In this document: positions 8,633 to 17,251 of the stretch, in pieces | Numbering within the stretch: the stretch's first letter is position 1 | Layout of the letters: the number at the start of each line of letters is the position of its first letter | Assembly (NCBI GenBank): GCA_963665575.2 | Contig: CAXXDW010000003.1 | Span: 682,001-746,000, forward strand | Length of the DNA stretch: 64,000 bases | Source: Rariloculus sp963665575 | Lineage (GTDB): Bacteria; Pseudomonadota; Gammaproteobacteria; Steroidobacterales; Rariloculaceae | Direction: 5' to 3' | Translations under genes and position numbers: made by a program | The notes under the pieces: model-generated | Database searches by the model: none | What the model was told of the DNA's origin: nothing | The model's input: the letters and a program-made list of their open reading frames with translations, nothing else

Positions 8633-9366
8633 GGCCCGGCGCCGCGCCCGTCCCGCGAGCGTCTCGCACGCAGCACTGCCCTGGTCGTCACGGCGGCTGT
8701 GATGGCAACGAGTGCCGCGGCCAGGCTGAACCATTGCAGCGCGTAACCGACATGCCTCTCCGGTGTCAGGGCGCGCGGCTGCCACTCGCGGACGAAACCG
8801 TCGACCTGGTCGGCGGCGAGCAGGAGCTGGTAATCGACGAGCGGCAACTCGAGCTCCGCCTCCAGTTCGTCGAACGTCGGGAACAGCAGGGCGCGTGGCC
8901 ACGACTGCGAGCGCGTTTCCTCGGGAACGTCGAGCCTGAGCCCCGGCCGCGGCAGCGCGTCGATCTGGCCGACGATCGTCCGCTCATGCTCGGCGACGTC
9001 GAGATCCGGCAGCTCGCCGCGATCGGGAGCGGCCGCAATCCAGCCGCGGTTGACGACGATCCATTGTTCGCTTCCCGCCGGCAGAAAGGGTGTCAGGACC
9101 TGGTACCCGACCCGTCCTGCATGCGTGACCCAGTCGAGCAGGACCTGGCGCGACGAGAGAAACCGGCCACTCAGTTGCAGGCGCTCGTAGCGACGCTCGG
9201 CCAGTGCGTCGCCGCCGATCAGCGCGGTCGCGGCCGTGGCGGCGCTGCCCTCGGAGAATGCGCCGAAGAGTTCGCGCCGCTGATCGGCGCGGTCGAGCTG
9301 CCAGAACCCGAGACCCACAAAGGTTCCGAACAGCGCCAGGAACAGGACAGCCAGAATCGCTCGCAT
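8629..9366 (-). CDS. SURF1 family cytochrome c oxidase assembly protein
   Basis: A 245-aa inner-membrane protein aiding heme a insertion or oxidase assembly. Start placed at ATG 9366 (MRAILAVLFLALFG), because the longer frame adds a non-hydrophobic, Arg-rich leader. N-terminal transmembrane helix, then GFWQLDRADQRRELF, QVLLDW, GYQVLTPF and WIVVNRGWIAA, all SURF1 signatures, then a C-terminal helix (YALQWFSLAAALVAITAAV). The stop overlaps the SCO-like gene. There are about 124 bases between the CBS gene and this start, so it may have its own promoter. It lies downstream of the ACIII genes and far from coxAB, yet in the same orientation. Confidence 0.92.
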   Translation of the reverse strand: MRAILAVLFLALFGTFVGLGFWQLDRADQRRELFGAFSEGSAATAATALIGGDALAERRYERLQLSGRFLSSRQVLLDWVTHAGRVGYQVLTPFLPAGSEQWIVVNRGWIAAAPDRGELPDLDVAEHERTIVGQIDALPRPGLRLDVPEETRSQSWPRALLFPTFDELEAELELPLVDYQLLLAADQVDGFVREWQPRALTPERHVGYALQWFSLAAALVAITAAVTTRAVLRARRSRDGRGAGP

Positions 9367-9490
9367 CGCGCAATTATAGGTAACGTGGCGGGCCGACCCG
9401 CCACGGAGTCGGACGGAGTGACGACACGGTCTCGGCTTTCCGGGAAGCGCGGCCACCGGACGGCTCGTGGCAAATGCCCCGCTGCAGCGT

Positions 9491-9919
9491 TCAACCGGTG
9501 ATATAGCGCTCCAGATGTTCGATGACCGTTGCCTGCTCCTCGATCACGGCCTTGACCAGGTCGCCGATCGAAACCACGCCGATTACGCCTGAATCGTCGG
9601 TCACGGGCAAATGACGGATGTATTTGTCGGTCATCATCGCCAGGCCCTGACGGACCGTGGCGTCGGGAGAAATCGTGAGCGCCGGTGCGCTCATTACGGC
9701 CTCGACAGCGGTGTCCCGCGAGCGCAGCCCCTTGAGAATGACCTTGCGCGAGTAGTCGCGCTCGGAAAAGAGGCCGACGAGCTCGTCGCCCTGCATGACG
9801 AGCAATGCGCCTACACCGTGTTTGGCCATGCGGCGAATCGCCTCCAGGACGGTCTCCTCCGGGGCAGTTGCCCACACGGCAGCACCCTTCTTGCCAAGTA
9901 TGTCCTGAATAGTCGCCAT
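9491..9919 (-). CDS. Two-CBS-domain protein downstream of actF
   Basis: A 142-aa cytosolic protein made only of two CBS repeats: one at about residues 8-60 (VWATAPEETVLEAIRRM ... GLFSERDYSRKVI) and one at about 70-125 (LTISPDATVRQGLAMM ... GVVSIGDLVKAV). Such stand-alone pairs bind adenine nucleotides and sense energy state. It starts five bases after the actF stop and so probably belongs to the ACIII operon; start taken at MATIQDILGKKG. A regulatory or sensing role toward respiration is inferred from position only. Confidence 0.85.
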   Translation of the reverse strand: MATIQDILGKKGAAVWATAPEETVLEAIRRMAKHGVGALLVMQGDELVGLFSERDYSRKVILKGLRSRDTAVEAVMSAPALTISPDATVRQGLAMMTDKYIRHLPVTDDSGVIGVVSIGDLVKAVIEEQATVIEHLERYITG

Positions 9920-9924
9920 CGAAC

Positions 9925-11148
9925 CTAGTGTGGATGCACAGGGCTGCGTCTGATCTCCCAATAGGAATACAGGGGCAAGCGCCTGGCGACCATGATGAAC
10001 ACGGCAAGATACCCGGCCACCAGACCGACGGCAAGCACGATGTCGAGCAAGGAATCGAACGGCGTGTCATCGGGCGAAAAGACGGGCACGACGGTCAGGT
10101 ACTTGTGCAGCCAGACGCCGATATTGATGCCGACGGCCAGAACAATCATGGCGGCCGCCGAACGCTTGACCCAGGCGAACACGAGCGCTGCGAAAGGCAC
10201 AAAGAAACAGCCGAACATCATGGCCCAGTAGTAAGGCCCGTAGTGGCCGAACATCTGCGGCCAGAGCGCGTCGGTCTCGCGCGGCAGGTTGCCGAACCAC
10301 ACGACGAAAAACTGCGCCCAGAAGAAGTAGAGCCAAAGCACCGTAAAGCCCGTGACCAGCATGCCGAGGCAGCGCACCTGGTCCGGACCGAACCGCGATC
10401 CCGCGGCTCCGGAGCGGCCCAGTATCGCGACGAGAAACATCAGCCCCGCGGTAGCGGCAAACACGTTGCCGAACGAGAAGAAGATCGGGAATACCGTGCT
10501 GTGCCAGTGCGCGATCAGCATCATGCCGAAATCCCAGGCGAACAGCGTGCTGCACAGGGCAAATGCCAGGATCACGAACGGCGACATCGCGTAAAGCTGC
10601 TGCTCGATTCGGGCGTGATCCACCTGATCGGAGCGGCCGGAGGCCGCCGCCAGGTCCGGTTGCAGCGCCTTCAACGCATAGACCACGCTGATGGCGTAAA
10701 ACAGCAGCAGGCTGAACAGGTTCCTGATCAGGAGCCAATTGATGTTCAGCCAGGAACTCAAATGCTCTTCCTCGCGTTGCTCCGCGGTCATCGTGAGCCA
10801 ATAGAACATTTCCTCGCGGGCAAACACGAAAATGAGCAGCAAGACGACCAAAGCGAAGGGTGCGAACGACAGCGTGCAGATCTCGGCAAGCCGATAGAAG
10901 GGTTTGCTCCAATGCGCACCGACAAGCCGCAGGATCGCGCAGAACACGACGCCGCCCTGGCTCACGCCCATGAGAAAGAGGAAGTTCGCGGTCAGCAGGG
11001 GAAAGTCGATCTGGCCCGGATCGCTCGCAAGCGCGTAGTAGAAGCTTGCCGCGGCCGCCAGGAAAACGACGCTCAAAATCCCGAGTGTGAGGCCGCCGCC
11101 GATCGCCGGTGGCAGGCGTTGCTCGATGGCAGCGGGATCGGCGCTCAT
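9925..11148 (-). CDS. actF: Alternative Complex III membrane subunit ActF (NrfD/PsrC family)
   Basis: A 407-aa integral membrane protein of the NrfD/PsrC superfamily, about ten helices, and the smaller of the two quinol-interacting-type subunits of ACIII. Start at ATG 11148, which overlaps the actE stop (ATGA). Visible blocks include GGLTLGILSVVFLAAAASFYY, FLMGVSQGGVVFCAILRLVGAHW and SSWLNINWLLIRNLFSLLLF, which separate it from ActC. It is the last core act gene. In known ACIII, ActC and ActF are homologous, and ActF is generally not the main quinol site. Identification rests on sequence blocks plus the complete operon. Confidence 0.9.
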   Translation of the reverse strand: MSADPAAIEQRLPPAIGGGLTLGILSVVFLAAAASFYYALASDPGQIDFPLLTANFLFLMGVSQGGVVFCAILRLVGAHWSKPFYRLAEICTLSFAPFALVVLLLIFVFAREEMFYWLTMTAEQREEEHLSSWLNINWLLIRNLFSLLLFYAISVVYALKALQPDLAAASGRSDQVDHARIEQQLYAMSPFVILAFALCSTLFAWDFGMMLIAHWHSTVFPIFFSFGNVFAATAGLMFLVAILGRSGAAGSRFGPDQVRCLGMLVTGFTVLWLYFFWAQFFVVWFGNLPRETDALWPQMFGHYGPYYWAMMFGCFFVPFAALVFAWVKRSAAAMIVLAVGINIGVWLHKYLTVVPVFSPDDTPFDSLLDIVLAVGLVAGYLAVFIMVARRLPLYSYWEIRRSPVHPH

Positions 11149-11666
11149 TGACCGAACTCGGCGCGCAGGTAGTTGATCACGTCCCAGCGCTCCTGTTGAC
11201 TGAGCGCATCGCGGTAGTACGGCATCGACACCCGACCGCGCGTCAGCGTGAAGAAGATCTGGCCGTCGGCCTGATCCTGCGTATAGGCGTCGTTGAGGTC
11301 CACGGGAACGGGATCGAAGACGACACCCACCGGGCCGTCGCCGCGGCCTTCGGCACCGTGACATACGAGGCAGGTGTTCACATACAGTTCCGCGCCGCGC
11401 GCGATCGATTCCTCGGTCGCCGGGACAGGATTCGGTATCGCCGCGGCTTCGTCCTTTGCCGCGAACATGCCGGCCTCGTCCGGCGGCGCCGGCAGCGTCT
11501 CGCCGCCCTCGACGGGAATACCGCCCGAATCGCCCGCGACGACCGACTCCTGCGCCTTGATCGACGGCTGGTCGACCATGTCCTTGTCCCACGGGAATCC
11601 CGTTGCGGCACTCGCATAGGCGAGCAGGACAGCCACGAGCGCGACATGGCGGTATCCGTGCTTCAT
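11145..11666 (-). CDS. actE: Alternative Complex III monoheme cytochrome c subunit ActE
   Basis: A 173-aa periplasmic cytochrome c. Signal sequence MKHGYRHVALVAVLLAYASAATG, then FPWDKDMVDQPSIKAQE, the ActE-type N-terminal motif. A single heme site CLVCH (Cys99, Cys102, His103) and a distal Met candidate Met148 in RVSMPYY. A Pro/Glu/Ala-rich stretch sits between the motif and the heme domain. It carries electrons out of ACIII toward the caa3 oxidase. It overlaps actD by four bases and actF by four bases, so translation is coupled. No lipobox Cys is seen in the signal region. Confidence 0.92.
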   Translation of the reverse strand: MKHGYRHVALVAVLLAYASAATGFPWDKDMVDQPSIKAQESVVAGDSGGIPVEGGETLPAPPDEAGMFAAKDEAAAIPNPVPATEESIARGAELYVNTCLVCHGAEGRGDGPVGVVFDPVPVDLNDAYTQDQADGQIFFTLTRGRVSMPYYRDALSQQERWDVINYLRAEFGQ

Positions 11667-12184
11667 CGTCGGCCTCCCCCCGGCGCGATCTCGCTGACTT
11701 CCTCGGCGCCCGCTTCGCGCAGGATCTCGGTCGCCCGCTTGACGTCCTCGTTAGCCTCGCAGGCGACCGTAACGGCGAACTTGTCCACGGCCGACTCGGG
11801 CACGTAGATGCGCTCGCGCAGCACCGGCAGGCGCGCGCTGATCAGGAAGCCGAGCACGGTCGCCAGGATGCCGAACAGGATAGTCATCTCGTAGGTGATG
11901 ATGAAGAACGGCGGGAAGGTAATGATGGGCCGGCCGCCCGTCGGATGCAGATACAGCGCGGCCGTGCCCGCCGCGAGCACGAAACCGCTCAAGCCGCCGA
12001 TAATCGCTCCGAAGAACGTGAACCGCTTGATCACCGATGTCTTCTTGCCGAGCACTTCCTCAACGCCATGCAAGGGGATCGGCGAGATGAGGTCGAGCGA
12101 CTCGAACCCCGCGCCCTTGAGCTTGCCGGCCGCGGCGAGCGCGGCCTTTGGCCCGCCGAACAGTCCTAATGCGTTGCTTGCCAT
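11663..12184 (-). CDS. actD: Alternative Complex III subunit ActD (DUF3341)
   Basis: A 173-aa DUF3341 protein with two transmembrane helices (FFGAIIGGLSGFVLAAGTAALYL and the FFIITYEMTILFGILATVLGF region) and cytosolic N- and C-terminal parts. GLFGGPKAALAAAGKLKGAGFESLDLISPIP is the usual N-terminal block. ActD carries no cofactor and holds the membrane subunits together. Its start overlaps the end of actC by 19 bases. Confidence 0.92.
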   Translation of the reverse strand: MASNALGLFGGPKAALAAAGKLKGAGFESLDLISPIPLHGVEEVLGKKTSVIKRFTFFGAIIGGLSGFVLAAGTAALYLHPTGGRPIITFPPFFIITYEMTILFGILATVLGFLISARLPVLRERIYVPESAVDKFAVTVACEANEDVKRATEILREAGAEEVSEIAPGGGRR

Positions 12185-13524
12185 TGGGTCTTTCCTTCAT
12201 CCGGAGCAGGCAATGTCTCCTTGACCTCGTAGATCGAGACGCTCGGGAAGATCTTCACGAATATCAGGAACAGCGTGCAGAACATCGCAATCGAGCCGAC
12301 CAGAATCGAAATCTCGACCAGGCTCGGAACGTACACGCCCCAGGAATCGGGCAGATACTGCCGCGACAGCGACGTGCCGACGATCAGGAAGCGCTCCGTG
12401 TACATGCCGATATTGATCGCGATCGAGAGAATCAGCATCGGCACGAACGAAGTCCTGAAGCGTTTGGAGATCAACAGCAGCGGCGCCACCGCACAGAACA
12501 GGATCATCTCCCAGTACAGCGGCGCGTAGAAGCCGAAGAGCTTGTAGCGCAGCGATTCGAGCTCGGCCGAATCGTTGCTGTACCAGCCCGTGAACACCTC
12601 GACCATGTTGATGTAGGTCCAGATCAGCGACAGCGCAAGCAGCAGCTTGCCGAGATTGTCGAAATGGACCTTCGTGATGTAGTGCTCGAAATTCATGTAC
12701 TTGCGCAGCACGAACATGACGGTCACGATGCCGGCCGTGCCCGAATAGATCGCGCCGACGACGAAATACGGTGCGAATATCGTCTGGTGCAGCGACGGCA
12801 CGATCGACATCGCGAAGTCCCACGACACGATGCTGTGCACGGACACCGCAAGCGGAATGATGAGCACGGCGAGGAAGGTGTAGGCCCAGCCGAGGCGGTG
12901 CCATTCGGTGTCCGTGCCGCGCCAGCCGAGCGAAAGCAGCACGTACATGTGATGGCGCCAGCCGGTCGTGCGGTCCCTGACGGCCGCGAAGTCCGGGATC
13001 GATCCCATGTAGATGAAGATGCTGCTGCCGGTCAGGTAGGTGGTGATGGCCATGACGTCGAACATCAGCGGCGACCTGAAGTTCGGCCACAACTCCATCT
13101 GGTTCGGATACGGCAATGCCCAGTGAATGAACCACGGCCGCCCGACATGGACCATGACCATCATCGCCGCGACCATGAGCGAGAACAGCGTCATCGCCTC
13201 GGCGCTGCGGTACATGGCCTTGCGCCATTCGCTGTTCGTGATGTGCAGCACGCACGACAGCAGCGTGCCCGAGTGACTGAGGCCGATCCAGAAAATGAAG
13301 CTCGCAAGATAGGTGCCCCACACCGTGGGGTGGTTCATGCCGGCAGCACCGATGCCGTAATAAAGCTGGTAGAACCAGGGGAAGAAGAAGCACACGAGCG
13401 TGATGAGCACCGCGATCGCAAGCGTTACGTAGTACCTCGGCCCCGTTTCGACGAGCGAGCGTACGATGTCGTTGTTGACATCGGCGAACTTGATGTCCTC
13501 GTGCCTACGCTGCATCGGCGTCAA
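12166..13524 (-). CDS. actC: Alternative Complex III quinol-oxidising membrane subunit ActC (NrfD family)
   Basis: A 452-aa, roughly ten-helix NrfD/PsrC-like protein, the larger membrane subunit of ACIII and the expected menaquinol/ubiquinol oxidation site. Recognisable blocks: GIGAAGMNHPTVWGTYLASFIFWIG, HSGTLLSCVLHITNSEWRKAMYR and HVGRPWFIHWALPYPNQ. The N-terminus overlaps the end of actB2 by 20 bases; Met4 (13515) is an alternative start. It sits directly after the FeS subunit that feeds or accepts its electrons. Confidence 0.93.
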   Translation of the reverse strand: MTPMQRRHEDIKFADVNNDIVRSLVETGPRYYVTLAIAVLITLVCFFFPWFYQLYYGIGAAGMNHPTVWGTYLASFIFWIGLSHSGTLLSCVLHITNSEWRKAMYRSAEAMTLFSLMVAAMMVMVHVGRPWFIHWALPYPNQMELWPNFRSPLMFDVMAITTYLTGSSIFIYMGSIPDFAAVRDRTTGWRHHMYVLLSLGWRGTDTEWHRLGWAYTFLAVLIIPLAVSVHSIVSWDFAMSIVPSLHQTIFAPYFVVGAIYSGTAGIVTVMFVLRKYMNFEHYITKVHFDNLGKLLLALSLIWTYINMVEVFTGWYSNDSAELESLRYKLFGFYAPLYWEMILFCAVAPLLLISKRFRTSFVPMLILSIAINIGMYTERFLIVGTSLSRQYLPDSWGVYVPSLVEISILVGSIAMFCTLFLIFVKIFPSVSIYEVKETLPAPDEGKTQWQATH

Positions 13525-14272
13525 CTTTCTTCAGATAGACCACGGACGGGTCGGTGTTGAGTTCCTCGAGCACCGTGTAGGCGCGCTCGTTGCCGAGCAT
13601 CTGCGACACGGCGCTGTCGGGGTCCTTGCGGTCGCCGAAGACGAGCGCCTCAGTCGGACAGGTCTGCACACAGGCCGGCTGGACCTCGCCGTCCTGCACG
13701 CGCCGCCGGCCGTCGTCCTTGGCGGCGTCCTTGGCCTGGCGGATGCGCTGGATGCAGAACGTGCATTTCTCCATCACGCCCTTCTCGCGCACGGAGACGT
13801 CTGGATTCAGTTGCTGGTCGAGCGGCTCGTCCCAATGGTGATTGTTGTAGTTGAAGTAGCGAACCTCGTAGGGGCAGTACACGGCGCAGGAGCGCGTGCC
13901 GATGCAGCGGTTGTAGATCTGCGCGTTGAGGCCATCCTGATTGTGATACGTGGCCGATACGGGACAGACGGTCTCGCAGGGCGCCGCATCGCAATGCTGG
14001 CAGAACATGGGGATCGCGCGCAGCTTCACATCGGGATACTCGCCTTCCCAGTAACGCTCGATCCGCATCCACTGCATGTGCCGGCCGCGGGCGATCGCGT
14101 CCACGCCGACGATCGGCGTGTTGTTCTCGGCCTGGCAGGCGGTCACGCAGGCTTCGCAGCCCGTGCAGCGGTCGAGATCGACCGTCATCGTCCAGTGGTA
14201 GTCGAACTCCTCGTAGTAGCCAGGACGGCGGTACTCGTGCCACCTGGCGAGAAAGTCGTCGATGAGGCTCAT
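13505..14272 (-). CDS. actB2: Alternative Complex III iron-sulfur subunit, ActB C-terminal part as a separate protein (ActB2)
   Basis: A 255-aa ferredoxin-type protein with four cluster motifs. Cys sets: C36/C39/C42/C46; C91/C94/C99/C103; C123/C129/C133 with Thr126 where the fourth Cys would be; and C170/C173 with C201/C205. Three [4Fe-4S] clusters and one [3Fe-4S] cluster are predicted, as reported for ActB of known ACIII. There it is the C-terminal domain of one long protein; here it has its own ATG, overlapping the stop of the molybdopterin-like part by four bases. No signal peptide, so export would rely on the Tat signal of the partner protein. The split is real in the sequence: both stop and start are clear. 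Confidence 0.9.
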   Translation of the reverse strand: MSLIDDFLARWHEYRRPGYYEEFDYHWTMTVDLDRCTGCEACVTACQAENNTPIVGVDAIARGRHMQWMRIERYWEGEYPDVKLRAIPMFCQHCDAAPCETVCPVSATYHNQDGLNAQIYNRCIGTRSCAVYCPYEVRYFNYNNHHWDEPLDQQLNPDVSVREKGVMEKCTFCIQRIRQAKDAAKDDGRRRVQDGEVQPACVQTCPTEALVFGDRKDPDSAVSQMLGNERAYTVLEELNTDPSVVYLKKVDADAA

Positions 14273-16680
14273 GTATTCACTACCGTTATCGGGATACTGT
14301 TCAGGCGCGTGTTGGCCGTCGCTGCCTCGGCGCCGGCGGTCGGGGCGTCGATGCGGGCAGCGGCCCTGGCGCCGGACGCCAAACGGACGCCCGGGGCACC
14401 GGCGGCTGCGGCTGCGACGGCCGGGGCATTGACGCCGGCAGCAGGGGTACCGGCATCGGCGATCTGCACGATCTCCCGGCCGAGTTCCCTGGCCTCGCCG
14501 CTGACCCTGACGAGGTCGGCGCGGCCACCGGTCGGGACGAGCCTGACGCGCGTCGCCGCCCAGGCCAGCGCGCCCGTGTCCGGTTCGGTCTCAGCCGCGA
14601 GCACGTTGATCGGGTTGACGCCGTGCTCTTCGGCGTAACGCCCGTACTGCTCGTGACCCTGGCCGATCGGCATCGCGACCACGCCCGGCATGATCGCCGG
14701 ATACACGAGGACCGGCGTTTCGATGGTGCCGGCCGGAGACTCGATCGCAACGACATCGCCATCGCTCAAGCCGAGTTCTTCGGCAGTCACGGGGTTCAAT
14801 TCGATCCAGGTCCCGTAGACGACGCCGGTCAGCGCGTCGGGCAGTTCCTGCATCCAGGGCAGATTCGCACCCCGGCCGTCATGCAGGCCGTTTGAAAGAT
14901 ACGGGTGCAGCGCGTACGGGAATTCGCCCTCGGCGCCTGCGAATTCGGGCGCGCCGACGCCAATGCCCTCGACGACGCCCAGGTCGGGCACGAATTCGCC
15001 GCTCGGCGCGCGAGTCTCGTCGCCCCACACACCCGCCCGGACGACCGAAGTCCAGAAGGTGTCGAAGTCGGGAATCGACGGATCGGGCGTTCCGCTCGAC
15101 CAGACCTCGCGCCAACTGTACTTGAGGTATTCCTCCATGTTCGGCCATGGGAACGCAAGATCGAGCCCCATGCGGTGGGCAAGCTCGAGCACGATGTCTC
15201 CCGTCGCACGCGTATCGTAGAGCGGCTCGACCACGGGCTGCGATACGGCGCCGACCCGAAAGCCCACGCCCGGCGAAGGCGTGTCGTCGCCCCAGCTCTC
15301 AAGATAGGTATTGCTCGGCAGAACGAGGTCGGCATGCGCCGTCGTCTCGTCAAGAAAACTCGAAAGGCTCACGATCTGCGGGATATCGGCCAGTGCCTCG
15401 GCGAAACCGCTTGCCTCCGGCAGATTGAACACCGGGTTGGTGTTGCTGACGATCAAGAGTTCGATCCGGCCCGCCCGCGCGTCCTCGGCGAGTTCGAGCA
15501 TCCGGGCGAGGCTCGCGTGACGCGATGCCTCCGGACCGAACGCGGGAGGCGGATTGAAGATCACCCCGCCTTCGACGCCGATGTTGCCGACGAGATGGTT
15601 GAGCGCGTTGACCGCGACGAGCGCGTCGACGCCGTTGCTGTGGTTTGCCGTCGCCCCGCCGCCGATCGCAAGCCCCGGCTGCGTCTCGGCGAAACTGTCT
15701 GCGAGCCGCGCGACCGTGTCGGGCAGAACGCCCGTCTGCTCGGCGACGGCCCCGGGCGCATACCCGTCGAGCGCGGCCTGCCAGGCGTCGAGGTCGGCGC
15801 CCTGGTAGCCGCCCTGATCGACGATGCGGCGCGCGATCCCGAGCGCGAGGACGCCCTCGGTCCCGGGATTCGCCGCGATCCATTCGTCGGCCGCCGCGCC
15901 CGTCAGCGACATTCGCGGCTCGACCTGCACGAAACGGCCCCTGACGCCGTCGCGGGCCTGACGGCTGCGGCCGAAGCCGAGCCCGTGGTGGACGGGCGAC
16001 AGCCAGTGGCCGATGAAGTCGGCGCCGAAGGACAGCACGTAGCGCGAGTTCTCGATGTCGTAGTACGGAAGGTTGCTTTCGCCGAAGAATCGCTCGTTCG
16101 CGGCATAAAGCGTCGCGGGATGATTGAAGTCGTAGTGCAGGAGCTGGTCGGAACCGAGCCAGCCCATGAACAGTTCCAGCAGGCTCGCCAGATGGCCGCG
16201 CACACCGCCGGTCAGAAGCGCGACGCCCCCGCCGCGGCCCGCGGTCCGCATGAGCCCGAGCTGGTTGGCAAGCTCCGCGAGACTCTCTTCCCAGGTCGTC
16301 GGATCGAACTCGATCTCGCCGCGCCGGCCCGCCCGGACGAGCGGCCCTGTGATCCGGTCGGGGTTGTAGAGCGCCTGCAGGCCCGACTGTCCGAGCGCAC
16401 ACAGGCGGCCCTGGCTGACCGGATGCGCCGGGTTGCCCTCGATCTTCTTCGCGCGCCCCTCACGCGTTCGTACCGAGATGCCGCAGCCGGCCGAACACAT
16501 CGAGCACACGCTGTTGTACCAGGTCGCGATGCCGGGGCTGAACTCTTCGGGCGGCACCGGGTAGGGCACGAGGTGCTCGACCGGGTGCTTTCTCGACTCC
16601 GACAGCATGAAACCCGCGCCCGCGCCGACCCCGCCCGCACCGACGAGCTTGAGGAAATTTCTTCGATCTACATTCGGCAT
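14269..16680 (-). CDS. actB1: Alternative Complex III molybdopterin-oxidoreductase-like subunit, ActB N-terminal part (ActB1)
   Basis: An 803-aa exported protein of the molybdopterin oxidoreductase superfamily. It begins with a Tat signal (DRRNFLKLVGAGGVGAGAGFM). A CxxCxxxC set (C59, C62, C66) with C94 lies in the place of the proximal [4Fe-4S] site. Later blocks (LAIGGGATANHSNGVDALVAV, LDETTAHADLVLPSNTYLESWGDD) follow the molybdopterin fold. In known ACIII this domain holds no Mo cofactor; whether that is so here cannot be told by eye. The last about 75 residues are Ala/Pro-rich. It is the first of the two genes replacing the usual fused ActB, and follows actA with 31 bases between. Confidence 0.9.
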   Translation of the reverse strand: MPNVDRRNFLKLVGAGGVGAGAGFMLSESRKHPVEHLVPYPVPPEEFSPGIATWYNSVCSMCSAGCGISVRTREGRAKKIEGNPAHPVSQGRLCALGQSGLQALYNPDRITGPLVRAGRRGEIEFDPTTWEESLAELANQLGLMRTAGRGGGVALLTGGVRGHLASLLELFMGWLGSDQLLHYDFNHPATLYAANERFFGESNLPYYDIENSRYVLSFGADFIGHWLSPVHHGLGFGRSRQARDGVRGRFVQVEPRMSLTGAAADEWIAANPGTEGVLALGIARRIVDQGGYQGADLDAWQAALDGYAPGAVAEQTGVLPDTVARLADSFAETQPGLAIGGGATANHSNGVDALVAVNALNHLVGNIGVEGGVIFNPPPAFGPEASRHASLARMLELAEDARAGRIELLIVSNTNPVFNLPEASGFAEALADIPQIVSLSSFLDETTAHADLVLPSNTYLESWGDDTPSPGVGFRVGAVSQPVVEPLYDTRATGDIVLELAHRMGLDLAFPWPNMEEYLKYSWREVWSSGTPDPSIPDFDTFWTSVVRAGVWGDETRAPSGEFVPDLGVVEGIGVGAPEFAGAEGEFPYALHPYLSNGLHDGRGANLPWMQELPDALTGVVYGTWIELNPVTAEELGLSDGDVVAIESPAGTIETPVLVYPAIMPGVVAMPIGQGHEQYGRYAEEHGVNPINVLAAETEPDTGALAWAATRVRLVPTGGRADLVRVSGEARELGREIVQIADAGTPAAGVNAPAVAAAAAGAPGVRLASGARAAARIDAPTAGAEAATANTRLNSIPITVVNT

Positions 16681-16711
16681 GGCTTTGGCAGTTCCCCGGC
16701 GTGGCGGCCCG

Positions 16712-17251
16712 TCACTTGTGGCAGGTCAGGCAGTCGATGCCGTGCTCGACTTCCATGTCCTTGTGGCAGGTCAGGCACTGACCCATCTCGTTCGGCGCCA
16801 TACGCGTGACCCGGTCCATCGTCTCGACGGGCCCGTGGCACTCCTGGCACTCGAGCCCGGCCGCCACATGCCTGTTGTGCGGGAAATGAACGAAGTCGGG
16901 CAGGTCGTGGACCTTGATCCACGGGATCGGCTCGTCGTTCTCGTAGTGCCGTGCGACCTCGCGTATGAGCGGGCTGTCGGTTGCGACGATCGCATGGCAG
17001 CCCATGCACTTGTTGACGCTCGGTACGCCCGCGGACGGCGAGCGCCGGGCCTGGGTGTGGCAGTACAGGCAGGGGATTTCGTAGTCGCCCGCGTGGACGG
17101 TGTGGCTGAATTCGATCGGCTGCACGGGCGTGGTGCCCGGGAAGAACGCCGCGTTCGCGAAATAGCCGACGAGAAGTCCGACGAAACCGACGCCGGCGAT
17201 CATCGCGACGGGCTTCAGAACCCTGAGGGTCGGAACGATGGAAACGCCCAT
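16712..17251 (-). CDS. actA: Alternative Complex III pentaheme cytochrome c subunit ActA
   Basis: A 179-aa membrane-anchored multiheme cytochrome. One N-terminal transmembrane helix (about residues 12-35, PVAMIAGVGFVGLLVGYFA) and five CxxCH heme sites: 61-65, 82-86, 135-139, 159-163 and 174-178, the last ending one residue before the C-terminus. This five-heme layout is that of ActA. It takes electrons from the FeS chain and passes them to ActE or the oxidase. The gene begins immediately after the GldC-like gene with no spacer, so the two are coupled. Confidence 0.93.
   Translation of the reverse strand: MGVSIVPTLRVLKPVAMIAGVGFVGLLVGYFANAAFFPGTTPVQPIEFSHTVHAGDYEIPCLYCHTQARRSPSAGVPSVNKCMGCHAIVATDSPLIREVARHYENDEPIPWIKVHDLPDFVHFPHNRHVAAGLECQECHGPVETMDRVTRMAPNEMGQCLTCHKDMEVEHGIDCLTCHK

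Noticed and set aside
14905..16809. A 634-codon frame antisense to actB1
   Set aside because: Shadow of the actB1 codons; Arg- and Ala-rich without motifs.
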